Shown here piece by piece: positions 1-8,880 of a DNA stretch of 48,336 bases. The translations under genes and the position numbers were made by a program. Origin of the DNA: a virus; the IMG/VR virus record IMGVR_UViG_3300021376_000100, positions 1 through 48,336 of that record, one strand, 5' to 3'. The first letter of the stretch is position 1. Each line of letters opens with the position of its first letter. The notes below the pieces were generated by a model, which was given only the letters and a program-made list of their open reading frames with translations, did no database searches and had not been told where the DNA came from.

Positions 1-154
1 GAGCCGAGGATTAAAGGGCCCGATTTCAGCAGGGTCCCCGAAACACACTTCAACCCGGTCCATTAGTTCAAGGCGAAGCAGGCTCGGCCATTCCAACTCC
101 GGGTATGTTCCGGGCGAAACTTGAAACCCGGACGGAATGATCGCCGCATTAGCG
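1..154. repeat. Terminal overlap, left copy
   Basis: The first 154 bases are the same as bases 48183-48336 except at one position (C at 127, G at 48309). This is what a circularly permuted or circular genome gives when assembled as a linear contig. The mismatch changes only the third base of a glycine codon of the tail gene crossing the junction, so it looks like strain variation or a read error and not a second functional copy. Confidence 0.93.
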
Positions 155-2382
155 TTTTCGTAAACGACCATTTGAGCGAGGGTCAATGCCTGACTTGTGG
201 AAGACAGGTAGGTTGAAAGCGATTGGGAGCGTTCACCAAAGGCGTCAATCGCCGTTTGGTTGTAATCCGTTTGCGGGTTACTGTCGCTCGTGGAGACGGT
301 GAACGAGTTAATGGTTTGCTCGGCGGTGTAGGTCCAGTCGAGGCCGGAGTAACCGATTCGAGAAACGCCCCAGTAGAGAGGAAGATTGTTAAAGAACGCT
401 TGGAGTTCCCGGGAACGAAGACGGGTCGATTGGGCGTAACGGTCGGTGTAGGTGAGCACTCCGGCGGAGTCGCACCAAAGTTTCGAGTGCTCGCCTTCGG
501 TGATGGTCCGCAAGTGGTTTAGGGCGTTTTCACCTAATGTCCAACCGTCTACGTTTGTGTAGGGCGTCGTGGAGATGCTTCGGTCGGTTGCGTTCCACCC
601 GACAACATCGAGCACCCGGGAAATACGGGCCGACGACGTTTCGGAAAGATTGCCGGTGCCGTAACCGTAAAGTTCTGCGGCGTAACTGGCGAATGGCGAT
701 GTCGCCCCGAAATAGTTAAAGGCGAGGTCTTGAAGGTTCCCGACGAAACCGACCGGGTTAAGGCCAAGTGTGGCGTTGTACCACGATGACGTCACCGACG
801 AGAACGTATTTCCAACGGTAAGGGTGCCGTAAAAGTCAATGCCATCGAAGACGGAAGAAAGGGTGTTTGTAACGCCTGTTTGCCCATCGACAAAGATTTC
901 GATGACGTGTTCAAAACTTATCCCGGTGTTTTGGGTAACGGCGTAAAACGAGATTGTTATGTGGTGCGGGTTCCCGTCAGTAATAACGACAGTCGTTTTA
1001 GACCAACGGAAGTTGCCGCCTGGATCGGCCAACAACGCATTAACTTTCCCGGCAGAGTCAATAAATGCCGTCAGGATGGTTAAAGACGCTACGCCGCCAA
1101 TCGAGTCGGGGGAAACGACGTCGAAGATGACTCGTGCGGCCCCCGAACTAGCGGGGGCCGATGTCTGTACCCAAAAGGACACTTGCCACCATTCGGGGAA
1201 GTTGGTCTTGTCCGAGATGAAGGCTCCACGGGCATACCAGTCGTTTGCGAACAGGGAGGATTGCCCGAGCAGGCCCGCAATAGCGGTGCCGGTCACGGGC
1301 GCGGTGGAGGTCGCCATGTTCTGCCCGAAGTCGCTTGAATCGGTCACTTGTGAACCCGTGTCCCCGAGACGGAAGTATGCGAGCGTGTTGGCCGACGAAG
1401 CGTAGTCCCCTGTGGCGATTGCGGTGAGAACGGGGGTGTCAGGGAGATCAACCGAACCAAGTATTCCAAGACCATCAACAGCGTTAATCGTTACAACGGC
1501 GTCGTTGCCGTTTGCCGGGAAGGAATACGGGAACTCTTGAACGTACCCGGTGAAGAGCGTTTGGGTTGTCGAAGTCTGTTGCGAGGTGGAGGCGTGAGCG
1601 GTCCCGGTCCAAGAGCACCCGGGGATTGAACCGTCGAAATAGGGATTGATGGTGGACGACGCTTCTAACAGGAAGCCGTCAAGATAGACCCCGATTCCGG
1701 CTTGCGCACTCGCAAACGAGACGAATGGTTGAGCGGTGACGGCTCCGACTGGGGCGGTGCCGGTGGCATAGGGGCGCCCCATCTTTAACCCGTACACTTG
1801 CGGCCACGCTTGGCTACTTGTCGAGATCAACGAGCCGCCGCTGTTGTACCAACCGATTCCAACTAAGATTCCGGAGTGAAGATTGAAGTCCGTTAGGAAA
1901 CAACTGAACGAGTATGTGATTCCGGCGGTGATTGAAATACGGGGGCTTGCCTCGATGAGCAGGGTCCCGACTGTTGCTCGTTCGCCTCTTAGACGGTAAA
2001 ACCCGATCATTTCAATACTATCTTCCCGGGTTATCGTTGTTCCGGAACCGGCGGCCCACCCTGTCGTGTTCGTTTCGATGCTTGGATTGGTGATGAGATT
2101 GGTGCGGGTTGTGGTCGAATAGGTGCCACGGATGCGGATGGGAACACGAGGCTTGATGTAGCCGAGGTAGGGCCCTTCCGTATTTGGGTTAAAGATGCCA
2201 TCGGGGTTGCTAAGGGTAACGGTTGCTGAACCGGCTTCGAACGAGCGGAGCGGGTCATTAGAACCACGTCGAATGTTTACCTCTCGGGCGTATGACGTAA
2301 CGTCAGTCCACGAATAACTTGACGGGGCCGTTTTCCACGTTTGGCCGAACCCCATTTCTACGATCATCGACGGGTTCAGCAT
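1..2382 (-). CDS. Minor tail protein with LamG-like domain (5' part, gene continues across the contig ends)
   Basis: The frame is open from ATG at 2382 to base 1 (794 codons) and continues at the other end of the contig to a stop at 48030, giving about 844 residues. The start shares one base with the tape-measure stop (TAATG). The N-terminal part resembles baseplate or minor tail proteins. Residues about 100-240 form a beta-rich, carbohydrate-binding-like segment. A concanavalin/LamG-like region follows, with a typical AYFRLGD entry and an IFVDG motif. The rest resembles the tail-hub proteins that follow the tape measure in siphoviruses. It probably sits at the tail tip and contacts the host surface. 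The family role is inferred from order and fold-like features. Confidence 0.85.
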   Translation of the reverse strand, partial: MLNPSMIVEMGFGQTWKTAPSSYSWTDVTSYAREVNIRRGSNDPLRSFEAGSATVTLSNPDGIFNPNTEGPYLGYIKPRVPIRIRGTYSTTTRTNLITNPSIETNTTGWAAGSGTTITREDSIEMIGFYRLRGERATVGTLLIEASPRISITAGITYSFSCFLTDFNLHSGILVGIGWYNSGGSLISTSSQAWPQVYGLKMGRPYATGTAPVGAVTAQPFVSFASAQAGIGVYLDGFLLEASSTINPYFDGSIPGCSWTGTAHASTSQQTSTTQTLFTGYVQEFPYSFPANGNDAVVTINAVDGLGILGSVDLPDTPVLTAIATGDYASSANTLAYFRLGDTGSQVTDSSDFGQNMATSTAPVTGTAIAGLLGQSSLFANDWYARGAFISDKTNFPEWWQVSFWVQTSAPASSGAARVIFDVVSPDSIGGVASLTILTAFIDSAGKVNALLADPGGNFRWSKTTVVITDGNPHHITISFYAVTQNTGISFEHVIEIFVDGQTGVTNTLSSVFDGIDFYGTLTVGNTFSSVTSSWYNATLGLNPVGFVGNLQDLAFNYFGATSPFASYAAELYGYGTGNLSETSSARISRVLDVVGWNATDRSISTTPYTNVDGWTLGENALNHLRTITEGEHSKLWCDSAGVLTYTDRYAQSTRLRSRELQAFFNNLPLYWGVSRIGYSGLDWTYTAEQTINSFTVSTSDSNPQTDYNQTAIDAFGERSQSLSTYLSSTSQALTLAQMVVYENANAAIIPSGFQVSPGTYPELEWPSLLRLELMDRVEVCFGDPAEIGPFNPRL

Positions 2383-5300
2383 TAGCCAACCTTTATAGGG
2401 ACGGAACCGTTGCGCTTTTGATACGTCTGAAGGGCCGCCACAACCTCTTGGGCGATCTTGTAACCGTCTGCTCCCATTCCGGCGGTCACGTTGATCGTGA
2501 CGTTTCCACCCATAGAGCCCAACGCCGAAAGCGGTACGATGGCCTCGGGGCCCGCTTCACCAACACCGACGATGGCCGGGCCGGTTACGATTCCGCCGTC
2601 GGCCATCCACCCGGAGAAATCAAGTCCGGGCGGGAGATAGACATGATCGGGCCCAACGATTGCGCCGCCATTCGGCAACGGTCCCATGTTCCAGTTCGGG
2701 TACTTTTTCCCGGGGATAAGTTTGTTCGCCTCGGATTCGAGCCATTTTCCGAAGTCTGACCAGTTGATTCCACCAACAGCGGTGTCGTCGATCACCCTTC
2801 CAATCGGAGTGACCGGCACCGTTGAACCTGTTCCTCCACCGCCGATGCTTCGGGAAGGGGGCGGTGTGTACCCGCCGGTCACGGGTCGAGTTACCCCGTT
2901 AAGAGCGTCAGCAATCTGTTGGGCAACAGCCCGCATCGTTGCTTCAAGGTCCGAGATGGCAGTTTCAAGAGCCTGCTGGTTCGCTCGGGCGTTAGCAAGG
3001 TCCGTCGAGGTGGAAGCGAGCACCTGTTGGAAAATGGCATCGACCACCCTGATTTGAGCCTTAAACGCTTGATCGGCGGCGGCGAGGGCCTGATTGTAAA
3101 GGGCATCAACGGCGGAACGTTGCCGATTGAAAGCACTTTCAGCATTACTTATGTCGGTATCGAATAGAACCGATGCGGCGATTTCACCGGCCTGCCCGGA
3201 GATGGCGGCAATCTCTTGTTGAACCGCCATGAGTTGCCCAAGATCAGCGTCCGACATTCCGAGCAGATGCTTCCCAAGGGCGGTGCCTCCTTGAATACCG
3301 GCGGCCACCACTTCGGAAATGATCGAGGGGGGAAAGCCCCGGCTCCGGAGTGAAGCAAGTGTGTCCCGGAAAGTGGTGACCCCCGCAAGCATTTCTCGTG
3401 CTTGGGTTAGAACGTTGCCTTCCGTGTTGAAGGTCATCTTCGCCGTAGATTCGGCGGTACTCCGGGCGTAGTCGGCCCGGGCACCTCGAAGCCTGTCGAG
3501 TTCCGAACGGAGCGATTCGAGGGCATCCTTCTCACGTCCGAGTTGCGCTTCAAGCGAGTTGTCCTCGACGAGCCCCATCGACTCTTGAAACTCCCGGTAA
3601 CCTTCCGCCACGTCATCGAGGGCCCCACGAAGGTCGATAAGTTTACCCTCAGCGTTTTCTAGTTGTTCCGTCGGAGAAAACTCACCAATGCCCTTGAAGG
3701 TCCGATTAAACTCAGCGTACCGTTTCGTAAGATCAGCAAGACCTTTTTCAAGGTCCTTTACAACGGTCTGTTGCGCCTTCAGACGTTCGTTAAGGCCGCC
3801 ACTCCCCTTCAACTGATCGGATGCCGCTTGAAGTTGGCGAGACAGGCCAGAAATGAGTTGTAACGCTTGGGGTCCACCCGCCAAGTTATTGACTCCGAGA
3901 CGGAACGCTTCGTCAATGACGTTGTTTAGAGCATCGGCAATCTGCGGGGCGGTGCCGGAAACGAGACGATCAGCAAAGTCTTTGTCGAATAGTCCAGCGA
4001 CGAATCCCGAAAGGTCCTTAACCCACCCCTCAACCCAATCGAAGTTAGGGGCGTCCGTCTTGGATGAGCCTCCGCCGCCACCCCGTCCGACCTTGCTAAA
4101 CGCTTTCCCAATGTCAATCTGTTGGATGCCATCGAGAAGGTCCTTGACGCTTTTTAGTTCACGGAAGATTGAGCCGTAGAACGCCATGTTCCCGGTCCGC
4201 CGGGCGGCGGCAAGAGCCCCTTCAAGTTGCTTCACCTGTGCTTGAAGTTGCGAAACATCCATTGTCAGGTAGATGGCGATTCGGGGGTCGATTCCGTCGA
4301 GCAGGCCCAGCGATTGAATCAGAGCGTGGGTTTGTTCCCGGGTGTAACCTTGGGCCTCTCCCGCTCGATACATGGATTCCATGAGAAGGCGCATTGTGGG
4401 AATGGCCCCGAACATCTTGTCGGTTGCGCCCTTGGTGGCATACTGAAGTTTTAGAAACTCCGACACTTGGTCAGCGAGAGCACTCTCGAACTGAAGGGCG
4501 GAAACCTTGCCGTCTGACATCGACTCCACGAATGAGATTGCGGCCTGCTCTCCGGTGGCAAGGGCGTTTGCGAAATCGGCGTTCCCGACGTTGGCGGCCC
4601 CGAGCATGGCGAGGCGATACTGTTCGAAGTTTTCGGCGGCACCCGCAAGGGCGTCCGATTGGGAAATGATCGCTTCGGTGGACTCATCGGTGGCCGCCGC
4701 ACTTTCGGCGTTGATGTCGGCGGAGGCGGATGCCGATTCGGTAGCGAGATTAACCCAATGTTGGTATTTCGCAATCTCCTTGACGTTTTCACGGTATGCG
4801 CCGCTGTTGTGATCGAGGGCTTCAGTTTCAAGACGCCACGCATCGAGCAACGCTTGGGCCACAACCGGGGATGATTCAAGCACCTTCTTAAACGCCCGGT
4901 CCACGTCCTCGATGTTGCGGGCCGCCCCTTTGCCTCCGATTTCTAAATCGTCACCGAAATCTTCCCAAAGGTGAGACACCTTAAGGGCGTCGTCCTCTGC
5001 TTTCACCATTGAACGGAAGGCGTCGGTGATGCCTTCGCCAGCATCGTTAGCGGCAATCGTAAGTTGTTGAAGGGCCCGGGACGATTTGCCTGCGATGTCT
5101 TGACTGCTGTTCACCATCGCAAAGACGCCTTCGCTAATGGCGACAGCGCCGGTGGCGATTCCTGCTCCCTTGAACGCCATCCCAAGTTTGGTAACGGATT
5201 CGGTGGCGGTGACCATCGAGATTCCGTATTGAGTCAATGCCCGCTTCGCAAGGAGCAATCCGGCTCCGAGAAGGAGTGCCGTCGAGGTCAAGTCCTTCTG

Positions 5301-6368
5301 CGACTTATCCATCTTATTAAACCCGCCAAGCAACGGGTTAATGACTCCAACGATTTGCTCAACCGCCGGGAGCAGGGCCTCGCCCATGCCCGCCTTCAAG
5401 TCGTCGATTTGAGCGGACAGGGTTCGAGATGCGTTAGCGAGGCCGTCGGCAGTACGGGCGAAGTCACCTTGGGCGTCCGAGGTTTGGGCCATGATGACGG
5501 CGGAAGCCGCCATGACCTTCTGTTGCGGAGTGAGCGCATCCTTGGTGCTCTTCATGATGCCCATTCGAAGGGCCTCTTGCTTCAAGTATGCCTCGTTAAT
5601 CATTACGCCGTAGCGTCTGATCGGTTCCGTTTCACCACGGAGAGCCGCACCGATGGCTTGAATAGCATCCTCGGGTCTCGTGTTTCGGAACGAGGCTAGG
5701 TCGGAGGCGAGTGTCGAGAACTGGATTGCGAAATCCGAGAGGTCACTCCCGGAAAGCCCTGCCGCCTTGCCAAAGGTAGCAAATGTGTTCGCACCGTCGA
5801 GGGCTACCTTGGTCGATTGTCCAATAGAGGTTGAAGCGGTACGGGCGAACGCAATAATGGTGTCCGCACCGTCCTCAAAGATTTCCCGGGTGACGTTCAT
5901 CGCTTCCCCGAGGTCCGAGGCCCCGGAAACTGCCGACTTCGTGAACTGAATGAGTTTGGTGGTTGCGAATACCGTTGCCAGCGTTCCGGCGAGTCCGCCG
6001 AACGCATTGTTCATTCGCCCGGCCTGTTCCTCGCCTTGATCGCCTAACTCTTTAAGCGGACGGTCGGCCTTCTCAATCTCTTTCTTTAGTTCATCACCAT
6101 CGACAGCACCCGCAACATCTTCCAACTGCTTTGCGGCGTCGTCGGCCTCTTTGCCAAGAGTGTCGAGAGACTTCGCCGCCGAGTCTGTCGCTTTCTTTAC
6201 TTCGTCGGTGTGGAGGCTCGTGCCGACTTTCGCAACGTTGCCGGAAGTGGTTTCAGCAGTTTCGGAGAGCGACGTTAGCGAGCGTTGAGCGGTGGCAACG
6301 CCTTTGGTGAAGCCAGCGGTATCGGCGGAGAGTATCGCCTTAATCTTTCCGACGACTGCTTCGGCCAC
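2382..6368 (-). CDS. Tape measure protein
   Basis: At 1328 residues this is the longest gene. It is alanine-rich and largely helical with coiled-coil stretches. It has internal hydrophobic segments (about residues 120-145 and 360-410) and a glycine-rich break near residue 765. The C-terminal VGEAGPEAIVPLS block is a recurring signature of siphovirus tape measures. It sets tail length and is extruded during DNA delivery. It follows the frameshifted tail chaperone pair, as expected. GTG start at 6368 with an AAAGAGGTG ribosome site that overlaps the end of the chaperone gene. Confidence 0.95.
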   Translation of the reverse strand: MAEAVVGKIKAILSADTAGFTKGVATAQRSLTSLSETAETTSGNVAKVGTSLHTDEVKKATDSAAKSLDTLGKEADDAAKQLEDVAGAVDGDELKKEIEKADRPLKELGDQGEEQAGRMNNAFGGLAGTLATVFATTKLIQFTKSAVSGASDLGEAMNVTREIFEDGADTIIAFARTASTSIGQSTKVALDGANTFATFGKAAGLSGSDLSDFAIQFSTLASDLASFRNTRPEDAIQAIGAALRGETEPIRRYGVMINEAYLKQEALRMGIMKSTKDALTPQQKVMAASAVIMAQTSDAQGDFARTADGLANASRTLSAQIDDLKAGMGEALLPAVEQIVGVINPLLGGFNKMDKSQKDLTSTALLLGAGLLLAKRALTQYGISMVTATESVTKLGMAFKGAGIATGAVAISEGVFAMVNSSQDIAGKSSRALQQLTIAANDAGEGITDAFRSMVKAEDDALKVSHLWEDFGDDLEIGGKGAARNIEDVDRAFKKVLESSPVVAQALLDAWRLETEALDHNSGAYRENVKEIAKYQHWVNLATESASASADINAESAAATDESTEAIISQSDALAGAAENFEQYRLAMLGAANVGNADFANALATGEQAAISFVESMSDGKVSALQFESALADQVSEFLKLQYATKGATDKMFGAIPTMRLLMESMYRAGEAQGYTREQTHALIQSLGLLDGIDPRIAIYLTMDVSQLQAQVKQLEGALAAARRTGNMAFYGSIFRELKSVKDLLDGIQQIDIGKAFSKVGRGGGGGSSKTDAPNFDWVEGWVKDLSGFVAGLFDKDFADRLVSGTAPQIADALNNVIDEAFRLGVNNLAGGPQALQLISGLSRQLQAASDQLKGSGGLNERLKAQQTVVKDLEKGLADLTKRYAEFNRTFKGIGEFSPTEQLENAEGKLIDLRGALDDVAEGYREFQESMGLVEDNSLEAQLGREKDALESLRSELDRLRGARADYARSTAESTAKMTFNTEGNVLTQAREMLAGVTTFRDTLASLRSRGFPPSIISEVVAAGIQGGTALGKHLLGMSDADLGQLMAVQQEIAAISGQAGEIAASVLFDTDISNAESAFNRQRSAVDALYNQALAAADQAFKAQIRVVDAIFQQVLASTSTDLANARANQQALETAISDLEATMRAVAQQIADALNGVTRPVTGGYTPPPSRSIGGGGTGSTVPVTPIGRVIDDTAVGGINWSDFGKWLESEANKLIPGKKYPNWNMGPLPNGGAIVGPDHVYLPPGLDFSGWMADGGIVTGPAIVGVGEAGPEAIVPLSALGSMGGNVTINVTAGMGADGYKIAQEVVAALQTYQKRNGSVPIKVG

Positions 6369-6371
6369 GGT

Positions 6372-6626
6372 TCACCTCTTTCGTTTCGCTCGCTGTTGTG
6401 CTTGTTCCCTCTCGCTTGCTTCAATCTTGAAGTAGGCAATCCATTCGGCAAGTTCCCGACTGGACATCCTTTCGGATAACTCCCCAACCGTCATTTTCAG
6501 TTCCCGGGCAAGTGAGAACATGAAACGACGTTCGGGGTGGGTTATCCCGTGCTCGTCGGGGAATCCAAGGAGGATTTTCCCAACTCGTCCGTCGAACCTT
6601 TCAGCACTCCGGAAACCTGAAGGCAT
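6372..6626 (-). CDS. Tail assembly chaperone, frameshift extension (gpT-like)
   Basis: This frame supplies the C-terminal part of a gpGT-type tail chaperone. It overlaps the gpG-like frame in the -1 frame, and a slippery heptamer lies in the overlap. The frame has its own ATG at 6626, but as in other siphoviruses the product is more likely made as a fusion of about 189 residues: gpG to Lys-125 (in 6949 numbering), then 67 residues of this frame (6372-6575). The segment MTVGELSERMSSRELAEW resembles the helical T domains that recruit tail tube subunits to the tape measure. Confidence 0.85.
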   Translation of the reverse strand: MPSGFRSAERFDGRVGKILLGFPDEHGITHPERRFMFSLARELKMTVGELSERMSSRELAEWIAYFKIEASEREQAQQRAKRKR

Positions 6627-6940
6627 CGAGTGGTCACTTTGTCAATGGCCTTAAATGCCTTTTCGGTCAAGACCCAATCCATGTCCTCATCCGTGAACAC
6701 GGGTTCACCCGTCTCCGGGTCATAGCAACAGTTCACCATGAGGAAGGTCCACATAACTTCCTGCTTCGTGGTGAGGCCGTCGGTGTCGTCAGCGATGAGC
6801 GTTTGAAGTGTCGCCCTCTGTTTAGCCGACAACGACCTGATTTCAATGTCCACGTCCCATTCAGCAACGTGGTATTGGACTCGTTCGAGATCGCTCGCCG
6901 CTCGAATCTTGTTGATGAGGTTGTTGTTACTGCCGGGCAC
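6542..6940 (-). CDS. Tail assembly chaperone (gpG-like)
   Basis: Short acidic helical protein of 132 residues directly upstream of the tape measure and downstream of the tube protein, the invariant place for gpG. I chose GTG at 6940 because an AAAGGAG site lies eight bases upstream. An earlier GTG at 6949 abuts that site with no spacing. Most ribosomes would stop at 6542, and a fraction shift -1 at 6575-6581 to make the longer chaperone. Confidence 0.85.
   Translation of the reverse strand: MPGSNNNLINKIRAASDLERVQYHVAEWDVDIEIRSLSAKQRATLQTLIADDTDGLTTKQEVMWTFLMVNCCYDPETGEPVFTDEDMDWVLTEKAFKAIDKVTTRCLQVSGVLKGSTDELGKSSLDSPTSTG
6575..6581 (-). other. Programmed -1 frameshift site GGGAAAA
   Basis: On the minus strand the zero frame reads TTG GGA AAA, giving the heptamer G GGA AAA of the X XXY YYZ type. 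A -1 slip lets the tRNAs re-pair on GGG AAA and continue with ATC in the gpT-like frame. GGGAAAA/GGGAAAG-type sites are the established slip sites in lambda-like and many actinophage G/T gene pairs. Confidence 0.9.
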
Positions 6941-6960
6941 TTGGGCCACTCCTTTGCGGG

Positions 6961-7371
6961 TCAGTAGGTGGTTCGGGTGACGCTTCCGGTGACTTGAAGG
7001 TCGAGGGAGAACGTTACCACGTCGCCAACCGGGTTCGAGATCGAATAGTTGGTAACGATGACCTCACCCGTGTATTTCACGTTTCCGCCGGTGGAACCTG
7101 CGGGGCCATAGATGAACGAGCGGGACGTCGGTTCGGAACCGCCCATGATGTAACCATCGACGGTGGCATCAAAGATTCCGGAAACGGAAATCGTGGCATC
7201 CTTTAAACCGACGATGTACGACTTGGCCGAGGAACCGAAAGCGGTCGTCTCCGCCGTCTCGATGGTTTCCGGGAAATCAACCGAGGTCAGAACATTCGAA
7301 ATGTTCCGGGAAGTACCGGCGGTGTCATCGAGGGCGAAATCGGTGGACTTACCGTGAACGAAAGTGGGCAT
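6961..7371 (-). CDS. Major tail tube protein (shorter paralog)
   Basis: 136 residues beginning MPTFVHGK. The beta-rich composition, TETAETTAFGSSAKSY-type block and ISGIFDATVDGY segment match siphovirus tail tube proteins, which form the hexameric rings of the tube. It is a clear paralog of the next upstream gene, sharing the first eight residues, the AETTAFGSSAKSY.VGL. block and the NYS.S.PV.DVV block. AAGGAGA precedes the start. It lies directly before the tail chaperones. Confidence 0.85.
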   Translation of the reverse strand: MPTFVHGKSTDFALDDTAGTSRNISNVLTSVDFPETIETAETTAFGSSAKSYIVGLKDATISVSGIFDATVDGYIMGGSEPTSRSFIYGPAGSTGGNVKYTGEVIVTNYSISNPVGDVVTFSLDLQVTGSVTRTTY

Positions 7372-7380
7372 GGCTTCTCC

Positions 7381-8136
7381 TTAGAAACGAGCGATTGAAA
7401 CGTTGAATGTGATTGAACCCGAACTTCCGGCGGTGGAGGCGGTTACCCGCAAATAGCGGGCGACGCTTCCGGTTGCGGCCTTCTGTTCGGACGTGGTGGT
7501 TGAAGCGGAAATGGCGGCGAACGTGATGAGGTCTGCCCACGTTGAGTTGTCTGCCGACGCTTGAACCTTGATCGTGGTTGCCCCGCCCGAAATCGAGTTG
7601 GCGGTGACGTGAAGATTGGCAACGGCTCCGGAGGACGTGGCCGCCCCGTTATCAACCGAGGACAGGTTGCCGAGGCTCCCGAAGGCGATTGAGGTTCCGG
7701 CGGTGAGCATAACGCCGGTGTCGATTCCAAGAATCACGTTGCCATCGTTAAAGGCGCAAGCGATGAAATCAGCGGTCACGCTCACAACATCGGCCACGGG
7801 GGAGGACATCGAGTAGTTGGTTTCGTCGGCCCGGGCAACGACAGCCCGATTCCCGATGGTTCCGGCTTCTAAAGCAACCGTAACGATTGGGGTGGTTGCT
7901 GAACCGAGAATGGTTGAGAGTTGATCGTCGCTCCCACCGGAGTCTTGCGAATACAGGCCGGAAAGCGAAAGGGTGCCATCTCGAAGGCCGACAAGGTAGG
8001 ACTTGGCCGATGAGCCGAAGGCGGTCGTTTCGGCGGTTTCAACCGATGAAGCGACGTCGGCGGAGTTGAAGTACCCGGAAAGGTCGTATGCGTTAAGTAG
8101 GACCTTTGTGCCCTTGCCGTGAACGAACGTGGGCAT
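7381..8136 (-). CDS. Tail tube protein paralog with extra C-terminal domain
   Basis: 251 residues. About the first 125 align with the neighbouring tube protein. The remaining 125 or so form an added serine/threonine-rich beta domain (ITVKVQASADNSTW-like strand pattern), resembling discoidin-type or immunoglobulin-like decorations on some tail tubes. It could be a second tube subunit that exposes a surface domain, or the main tube protein with the shorter paralog as the variant. The start overlaps the upstream stop (TAATG), so it is translationally coupled. Confidence 0.82.
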   Translation of the reverse strand: MPTFVHGKGTKVLLNAYDLSGYFNSADVASSVETAETTAFGSSAKSYLVGLRDGTLSLSGLYSQDSGGSDDQLSTILGSATTPIVTVALEAGTIGNRAVVARADETNYSMSSPVADVVSVTADFIACAFNDGNVILGIDTGVMLTAGTSIAFGSLGNLSSVDNGAATSSGAVANLHVTANSISGGATTIKVQASADNSTWADLITFAAISASTTTSEQKAATGSVARYLRVTASTAGSSGSITFNVSIARF

Positions 8137-8345
8137 TATTCATCCTCTCCGGTGATCGTTTCGGGCTCCGGGTCGGCCTTGGTGCCCTTCTTGCTCTTGG
8201 CCTCGACGGGTTCCAAGTAGCCCATGTCCACGAGCCATTCGGCCTTAGTCCCGGGCAGTTCAACGGTTTCACCGGCTTCAAAGCGACGACCAGCAACCTC
8301 GATGCCCGAGATTCCATCCTGTCCGCCTGTCACCTTGTAAAGCAC
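8136..8345 (-). CDS. Small conserved late protein, unknown
   Basis: 69 residues, GTG start with GGGAGAG five bases upstream. The N-terminal half has a small beta-barrel-like pattern (KVTGGQDGISGIEVAGRRF then AGETVELPG). The tail is acidic and lysine-rich, ending GEDE. Such proteins are often encoded between connector and tube genes and may be head fibre or accessory tail proteins. I do not recognise a specific family. Confidence 0.7.
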   Translation of the reverse strand: MLYKVTGGQDGISGIEVAGRRFEAGETVELPGTKAEWLVDMGYLEPVEAKSKKGTKADPEPETITGEDE

Positions 8346-8463
8346 CGAACTCTCCCGTCTTAATGGTAGGTCAGAAAAGTTCGGTCACTTCTCGGACACC
8401 TACGGCGACCAGCGCACTAGGTCCAAGGATACCCTTCAGGAGCCGGGTCACGTTGTAGGCCGA

Positions 8464-8649
8464 ATGATGAACCGGGTAACGGAGTTCCGGGCTCCGGTCC
8501 ACGGCGGCAAATACCATTTGGCAAGGCCGGTCAGCGGAACCGCCGTTTGTAACGGGATGGTGTTGCTCGACGTCTCTCCGGGGGCCCCTCGAATCATCGG
8601 GGCATCTCAACCCATTTGTTGCCGTAGATGCGCTAAGATCGGCGTTTAG
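8464..8649 (+). CDS. Small putative zinc-binding protein (plus-strand island)
   Basis: 61 residues, starting at ATGATG. It has a HLARP motif, a Cys in TAVCNG and a C-terminal ICCRRCAKIGV, which could bind a metal through the cysteine cluster. The His...Cys...CxxC layout is seen in small proteins of unknown function scattered through actinophages. It is read against the late operon between a tail gene and a connector gene, so it is probably an autonomously expressed insertion. Confidence 0.6.
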   Translation: MMNRVTEFRAPVHGGKYHLARPVSGTAVCNGMVLLDVSPGAPRIIGASQPICCRRCAKIGV

Positions 8650-8681
8650 AGCCCAATCCGGGCAACCTAGAAGGAGACGTG

Positions 8682-8879
8682 ATGGCGGAAATCGTTGAAC
8701 GTTTAAGGTCCCGGCACCTATTCGCCATTGGCAACGGCGTCCCGGAACTTTGTGAGGAAGCGGCCCGAGAGATCGAGGACCTTCGAAAGAAACTGGTTCT
8801 GTTTCAGCAGGCTTCGGAATACCTGTCGGGGAATCCCCGCCCCTACGCTTCGGTTGCGGATTGGGATAACGACACCTGA
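8682..8879 (+). CDS. Small helical protein, unknown (plus-strand island)
   Basis: 65 residues. ATG at 8682 has a strong AAGGAG site five bases upstream. A GTG directly before it at 8679 is less well spaced. The sequence starts with an IVERLRSRH amphipathic helix followed by CEEAAREIEDLRKKL, a coiled-coil pattern common in small phage proteins. It converges on the minus-strand zinc-ribbon gene, ending two bases from that stop. Confidence 0.65.
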   Translation: MAEIVERLRSRHLFAIGNGVPELCEEAAREIEDLRKKLVLFQQASEYLSGNPRPYASVADWDNDT

Positions 8880-8880
8880 T

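Noticed and set aside
1138-1160. GC-rich inverted repeat GGCCCCC/GGGGGCC
   Set aside because: It lies well inside the minor tail gene with normal codon use and no nearby gene boundary; coding constraint and high GC explain it.
223-2267. Plus-strand and shifted-frame ORFs over the tail gene (for example 959-1405)
   Set aside because: They are shadows of the continuous minus-strand frame, which carries recognisable domain features and ends coupled to its neighbours.
8371-8610. Minus-strand ORF of 79 codons opposite the plus-strand island
   Set aside because: The plus-strand frame has the cysteine cluster, better starts and a coupled neighbour; the minus frame shows no motif or ribosome site.
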